A stretch of 10,372 nt of DNA from Thermoproteota archaeon (GTDB lineage Archaea; Korarchaeota; Korarchaeia; Korarchaeales; Korarchaeaceae), in NCBI GenBank assembly GCA_015521385.1, contig WAOH01000122.1:1-10372 (forward strand), in the 5' to 3' direction. Made by a program: the position numbers and the translations under genes. This document shows positions 6,634-10,372 of this stretch, piece by piece; the stretch's first letter is position 1; every line of letters starts with the position of its first letter. Below the pieces are notes generated by a model. It saw only the letters and a list, made by a program, of their open reading frames with translations, was not told the origin of the DNA and ran no database searches.

Positions 6634-9048
6634 TCAGGAGAGGACCGGTCCCAAGAGTTCGGAGACTCTCTTGAATTGTCTCCCAGCCGCTTTGTAGAAT
6701 TTGGTGAAGAACTCGTAGAAGGTAAGCCTGGTTGCTTGTATGAAGGATAGCATGCCCTCCAAGCCCATCACAGCCACATTAACGAAGATGAAGGACACCA
6801 GAGCGACAGGGGATAAGAGGACGCCTATGTTACCTATGGAAACCACCTCCTGTCCCGCGATAAGCTGTGCTGCCAAGACCCCGAATACCTCGTGAATCAC
6901 GGCGAAGGCAGCAAGCCTGACATAGGACAGAGAGTTACTGAGCAGTGCTAGCACGCTCTCCAAGAATGTCTCCACAGCTTCCGTAGCGCCAAGTCCGATA
7001 CCGTGGCCCTCCTTCAGGGATCTGTATATGGGGGACAGGACCGTGATCAGGAGAGGGATGACCATGGCCTGGAACAGGGGGTCCTTCAGCACGAGCATTA
7101 TCTGGGCGTTATTCCTAAGTATAGCATAGACGGCGCCGGCGTACATTATGAGGGTTGCGAGTCCCTTATACTCGAAGAGGGCCGCGAATACGTCTCCCTC
7201 CAGTATCTTATTCACCGTGTTCAGGACGAAACCTACCATCAGTTCGAAGGCGCCGAAGAGTAGGGCGACCGCTATGAGTTTGAAGGTATCGTGGAGCGGA
7301 CTCATTATCGGGTGCTCCGTGAAGGCGACGAAGAAGACCATCCCGTATAGGTATCCGAAGAATGCTGCAGCGATCCCCGCGTAGACCAATATGCCCCCAA
7401 GATCCCTCATGCCCCCTCTTGTTTTGGTATAGAGGAATGCGCCGAATATGGCCAGCGTCAGGCCGTGACCCACGTCCCCGAACATCATCCCGAACATTAT
7501 CGGGAAGAATATCGCGGTAATAGCGGTGGGATCTACTTCGAATATCGACGGGAACCCGTAGAGTTTGTGGGTGAGCAAGCTTATGGGTTTCAGCAGGTTG
7601 GGTAGTCTCACCTTTGATGGAGCTTCGCGGGCCTCCCTCGGCTCTTCGTACTCCAATGCCAAATAATTCTCCAGCCTGTGCCTCATCTGACTCTCAAAAT
7701 CTTCCTTCTTAGAGGCCGGTATCCATCCAGAAGTGACGGCTATCTCCTCTCCGACGTACGTCAGGGTCTTTAGCTTTTGGACGAGAGCCTTGGGTTTTAT
7801 GCTTAGAGCTAGGGCGGCTATCTTGGAAACCTGCTCTCGTATGGCTTGTAAGAGCTTCTCAGCCTCTTCCTTCAGCCTCTCAACCTCTTCTTTCTTTGAA
7901 AGAGCCTTTAATTTCTCAATCTCCTCCTCGAGCTTTCCTTTCTCCGTTATGACGGGCTTGGCTTCCTCTATGAGCTCAGATACCCTTTTCTCAGCTTCAC
8001 CAGCGGCTACCTCCTTTATTGTGAGGAGCTTATCCCTGAACTTGACGTAGAGACTTCTGAGATCCGATGCCAGCTTCTTTATCTCTTGGACTTTCCCCCT
8101 TATCTCTGCCTCCTTCTGTTTCGCCTCCTCTTCCAGTTCAGATATCCTTTGAGTTACCTTGGTGATCGCGGGCTCCTTTTCTGCTAGGAGGGGGCTCAGT
8201 TCCGGTAGGCTCTTTATCGTGTCCTTTATACTGCTCCACATACTCTCCACGGCTTTTAACTCAGACAGTCTGTCTTGGATGGACGAGTATTCCCCTATCT
8301 CCTTTCTAGTCTCCTTGATGAGGTTTCTTAGCTCCTCTAGCTTCGCCCTTACCTCTTCTAGGAACTCTTTTTCCATCACCTCATCGCTGAGATCCTCCAT
8401 CGTTATGTCTGCATCCTCTAGGGTGTCCAAGGCGTTCCTCAGTATTTCGTCTATATCGCTCACCGTCATGGAGGGATCGGCAGCCATGTTGATGAGGGAG
8501 GATGCCCTTATCAGGTTCCTGTCCACCTGCAATATCATTCGTCCGAGTCTGAGCTTGGAGGGGTCCTCTTCCGTTATTTCCAAGGCAGTCGAGTAGTACT
8601 CCCTTATCTTCATCTCTATCTCAGATAACTTGCTCTCGAGCTCCTCTAGTCTCTTGGATCTCTCCTTCAAGAGGGATTTAGCCTTCTTAGATAGTTCCAG
8701 CTCCTTCTTTATCGCTAAGTACTTGCCAACGGTATCATCTAGCTTCGATATCATCTCCTTGTAGTCACCAATACCCTCGGCTTCGACAGATTTGCCTGTC
8801 TTAGCCTCTTCGAGTATTTCTTCGACGGGTATGCCAGTTAATGCACTTACCCTCTCTATAGCCCTGACCATCTCCTCGTATGCATCTAGGTCAGGGGTCT
8901 CCAGTCCCTCTGGAGGTTTCACACCGGGGAGACCCTCGGGTGGCTCAACATGAACATCATCGAACTCCATGAGGGCCTCTGCCATGTCGTCCACATGCAG
9001 TTTGGTCGTGTAAGCGTAGAATCGGACTACCTTTTCCGGCTTGAGCAT
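6634..9048 (-). CDS. atpI: A-type ATP synthase subunit I (a subunit, membrane stator), long form
   Basis: Subunit I holds the ion half-channels against the c-ring and anchors the peripheral stalks. The product has 804 residues from ATG 9048 (GTG 9057 would add three but lies within the ribosome binding site AGGTGATC). The N-terminal cytoplasmic half (about 1-480) has an alpha/beta lobe, a PPEGL-rich linker (about 36-52) and long charged coiled coils (about 100-260 and 295-415). The C-terminal half (about 500-775) has multiple membrane helices with family motifs: FFPIMFGMMFGDVGHG (about 514-529), LSYVRLAAFAV with the essential channel Arg at about 711, and GLEGMLSFIQATRLTFYEFF (about 762-781). 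Typical homologues have about 620-700 residues, and the extra length lies in the cytoplasmic half. The gene ends in tandem stops (TGA, TAA) and is followed by K. Confidence 0.96.
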   Translation of the reverse strand: MLKPEKVVRFYAYTTKLHVDDMAEALMEFDDVHVEPPEGLPGVKPPEGLETPDLDAYEEMVRAIERVSALTGIPVEEILEEAKTGKSVEAEGIGDYKEMISKLDDTVGKYLAIKKELELSKKAKSLLKERSKRLEELESKLSEIEMKIREYYSTALEITEEDPSKLRLGRMILQVDRNLIRASSLINMAADPSMTVSDIDEILRNALDTLEDADITMEDLSDEVMEKEFLEEVRAKLEELRNLIKETRKEIGEYSSIQDRLSELKAVESMWSSIKDTIKSLPELSPLLAEKEPAITKVTQRISELEEEAKQKEAEIRGKVQEIKKLASDLRSLYVKFRDKLLTIKEVAAGEAEKRVSELIEEAKPVITEKGKLEEEIEKLKALSKKEEVERLKEEAEKLLQAIREQVSKIAALALSIKPKALVQKLKTLTYVGEEIAVTSGWIPASKKEDFESQMRHRLENYLALEYEEPREAREAPSKVRLPNLLKPISLLTHKLYGFPSIFEVDPTAITAIFFPIMFGMMFGDVGHGLTLAIFGAFLYTKTRGGMRDLGGILVYAGIAAAFFGYLYGMVFFVAFTEHPIMSPLHDTFKLIAVALLFGAFELMVGFVLNTVNKILEGDVFAALFEYKGLATLIMYAGAVYAILRNNAQIMLVLKDPLFQAMVIPLLITVLSPIYRSLKEGHGIGLGATEAVETFLESVLALLSNSLSYVRLAAFAVIHEVFGVLAAQLIAGQEVVSIGNIGVLLSPVALVSFIFVNVAVMGLEGMLSFIQATRLTFYEFFTKFYKAAGRQFKRVSELLGPVLS

Positions 9049-9050
9049 GT

Positions 9051-9070
9051 AGATCACCTTTCAGGTGTCT
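9051..9070 (-). promoter_or_regulatory. Inverted repeat covering the subunit I ribosome binding site
   Basis: On the minus strand AGACACCT-GAA-AGGTGATCT can fold into eight base pairs with one bulged A and a three-base loop. The 3' arm is the Shine-Dalgarno sequence itself, three bases before ATG 9048. If the transcript begins upstream of 9070, this hairpin would hide the ribosome binding site. As DNA it is also an imperfect palindrome that could bind a regulator. Confidence 0.4.
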
Positions 9071-9085
9071 GGTAGGTCCACCTCC

Positions 9086-9100
9086 GTTTATTAAAAATGA
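9086..9100. promoter_or_regulatory. Shared AT-rich core of divergent promoters (subunit I and epimerase)
   Basis: The only AT-rich stretch between the two divergent genes reads GTTTATTAAAAATGA. On the minus strand it gives TTTTTAATAAA, a good TATA-like box about 40-50 bases before the subunit I start. On the plus strand TTTATTAAAA would place transcription near 9118-9120, giving an epimerase leader of about 10 bases. Which direction uses it, or whether both do, cannot be told from sequence. Confidence 0.5.
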
Positions 9101-9127
9101 TTACAGGTCTTGAAGAAGCGAAGGAAC

Positions 9128-10372
9128 ATGAGGCTGCTCCTGTCGGTGGGCACTAGACCCGAGATCATAAAGATGGCTCCTGTATACGAAGCCTTATCGC
9201 GATTGAAGGACGTAGAGTTATTTCTGGTGCATACGGGACAGCATTACGATTGGGAAATGAGTGATGTGTTCTTCTCCGAGCTCGGACTCGATGAGCCCGA
9301 TCTGAACTTAGGCATAGGATCCGGAGATCAGGTGGAGCAGACCACGAGGGTCCTGCATGAAATGGGCAAGGTCATCGATAACTACGAGCCCGATGCCGTT
9401 CTATCGGTTGGCGACACTAATTCCGTCCTAGGAACAGCTCTCGCCGCATCCAAACTCGAGGTCCCCTTCATACACATAGAGTCGGGACTCAGAAGCTATG
9501 ATTTCACGATGCCGGAGGAGATAAACAGGAGGGTCGCGGATCACCTCGCATCGCTGAACTTCGCTCCCACCCCCAGAGCTTTCTCCAACCTCAATGAGGA
9601 GGGCTATCCTCCCGAGAGAGTTGTTTTGAGCGGCAACACCATAGTCGATGCCGTTGAGAAGATGTGGGGCGCTATCAGCAGATCGAGCATCCTGAAGGAT
9701 CTGGGTCTGATCGAAGGCGAGCCCTTAATGACAGTTACAGTCCACAGGAAGGAGAACGCCGACAAGGAGTACAGGATGAGGGGTATAGCGAAGGCCCTGA
9801 GGGAGCTCGATGAGCTGACTATAGTGTGGCCACTGCATCCCAGAACTCGTAGGAGATTGAAGTCCTTTGGTCTGCTGAATGAGCTGAAATCCCTAGAGCA
9901 CCTGATAATAGTGGAGCCCCTCGGCTACATAGACTTTCTAAGGCTCCTTTCTGCATCGGATGTGGTGGCTACCGATTCCGGCGGAGTTCAGGAGGAGTCC
10001 GCCACCTTAAAGAAGCCGTGCATCATACTGAGGGATAACACGGAGAGGCCTGAGATAGTGGAGCTTGGGTTCGGTGAGGTAGTCGGCACCAACCCCTCCT
10101 CCATAGTCTCATCCGTACGCAGGTTCTTATACGAGGAGGGCGTTAGGAAGAGGTTGGAGAGCCTACCCAATCCGTTTGGAGATGGAACCGCATCCAAGAT
10201 GATCGCGGAGGTCCTATGGAGGATCTGGGACCTGAAATCTTTGAGACACGAGTCACCGCATTTCAGAGGGGGTTCACCTCATTACGTGGCTTTCAAGGTT
10301 GAGAGGGGACCCAGGGGAATGACGGTATCTCAGTTCAAGGAAATCACAGGGTACGAGGTCATCTCGATATAC
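9128..10372 (+). CDS. wecB: UDP-N-acetylglucosamine 2-epimerase, non-hydrolysing (3' end outside window)
   Basis: It converts UDP-GlcNAc to UDP-ManNAc in the cytoplasm, a precursor for surface glycans or N-linked sugars. The frame is open from ATG 9128 to the window edge (415 codons, no stop). Family features in order: SVGTRPEIIKMAPV (6-19) with the UDP-contacting Arg10, TGQHYDWEM (36-44), VGDTNS with Asp96, IESGLRS with Glu118, MPEEINRR with Glu131, SGNTIVDAV (168-176), VHRKEN with His206, TDSGGVQEE (282-290), RDNTERPE (302-309) and the closing NPFGDGTAS (348-356). The catalytic Asp, two Glu and His corresponding to E. coli WecB Asp95, Glu117, Glu131 and His213 are all present. The family normally ends soon after that last block, but here the frame continues for at least 50 residues. 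The short, poorly purine-matched leader suggests near-leaderless translation. No functional link to the ATP synthase is evident. Confidence 0.93.
   Translation, partial: MRLLLSVGTRPEIIKMAPVYEALSRLKDVELFLVHTGQHYDWEMSDVFFSELGLDEPDLNLGIGSGDQVEQTTRVLHEMGKVIDNYEPDAVLSVGDTNSVLGTALAASKLEVPFIHIESGLRSYDFTMPEEINRRVADHLASLNFAPTPRAFSNLNEEGYPPERVVLSGNTIVDAVEKMWGAISRSSILKDLGLIEGEPLMTVTVHRKENADKEYRMRGIAKALRELDELTIVWPLHPRTRRRLKSFGLLNELKSLEHLIIVEPLGYIDFLRLLSASDVVATDSGGVQEESATLKKPCIILRDNTERPEIVELGFGEVVGTNPSSIVSSVRRFLYEEGVRKRLESLPNPFGDGTASKMIAEVLWRIWDLKSLRHESPHFRGGSPHYVAFKVERGPRGMTVSQFKEITGYEVISIY

Noticed and set aside
7733..8596. Plus-strand frames rich in Ser/Phe/Leu that resemble membrane proteins
   Set aside because: They are antisense to the charged coiled coil of subunit I and are an artefact of complementing Glu/Lys codons.

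Overview
The window carries what looks like a complete archaeal A-type (A1Ao) ATP synthase locus, followed by the start of a divergent sugar-nucleotide gene. The organism is most likely a thermophilic archaeon of the TACK/crenarchaeal side. The evidence is the A-type subunit set (A, B, C, D, E, F, H, I, K), Arg codons almost all AGG/AGA with frequent ATA for Ile, strong GGAGGTGA-type ribosome binding sites with many GTG/TTG starts, and AT-rich TATA-like elements rather than bacterial promoters. The E-A-B-D core order resembles that remembered for Sulfolobus rather than the euryarchaeal E-C-F-A-B-D order. The exact lineage (Korarchaeota is one possibility) cannot be settled by eye.

Plus strand, 1-6135: a tightly packed run F (cut by the window start), H, E, A, B, D, C. 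Gaps are near zero or the genes overlap by a few bases, so this is almost certainly one transcript. It encodes the soluble catalytic head (A3B3), the central stalk (D, F, C) and the peripheral stalks (E/H). It ends in a T-rich stretch at about 6142-6160.

Minus strand, 9048-6239: the membrane sector, subunit I (the a/stator subunit) and then subunit K (c-ring proteolipid), reads towards the soluble operon and converges on it. The 73-base I-K gap holds a T-run that could end some I transcripts and/or serve as a TATA box giving K its own promoter. K begins with a likely signal peptide. I is unusually long, with the extra length in its cytoplasmic coiled-coil half.

Plus strand, 9128 to the window end: a non-hydrolysing UDP-GlcNAc 2-epimerase (WecB/MnaA type), probably for UDP-ManNAc used in surface glycans. 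It diverges from subunit I across about 79 bases containing one AT-rich core. Its reading frame continues well past the usual end of the family and runs off the window.

All nine ATP synthase subunits are present (F only lacking its first few residues here), without visible frameshifts, inteins or mobile elements. The unusual features are the split, convergent arrangement, the long subunit I, the hendecad repeats in H, a possible hairpin hiding the subunit I ribosome binding site, and the epimerase C-terminal extension. I see no undescribed defence or mobile system in this window.
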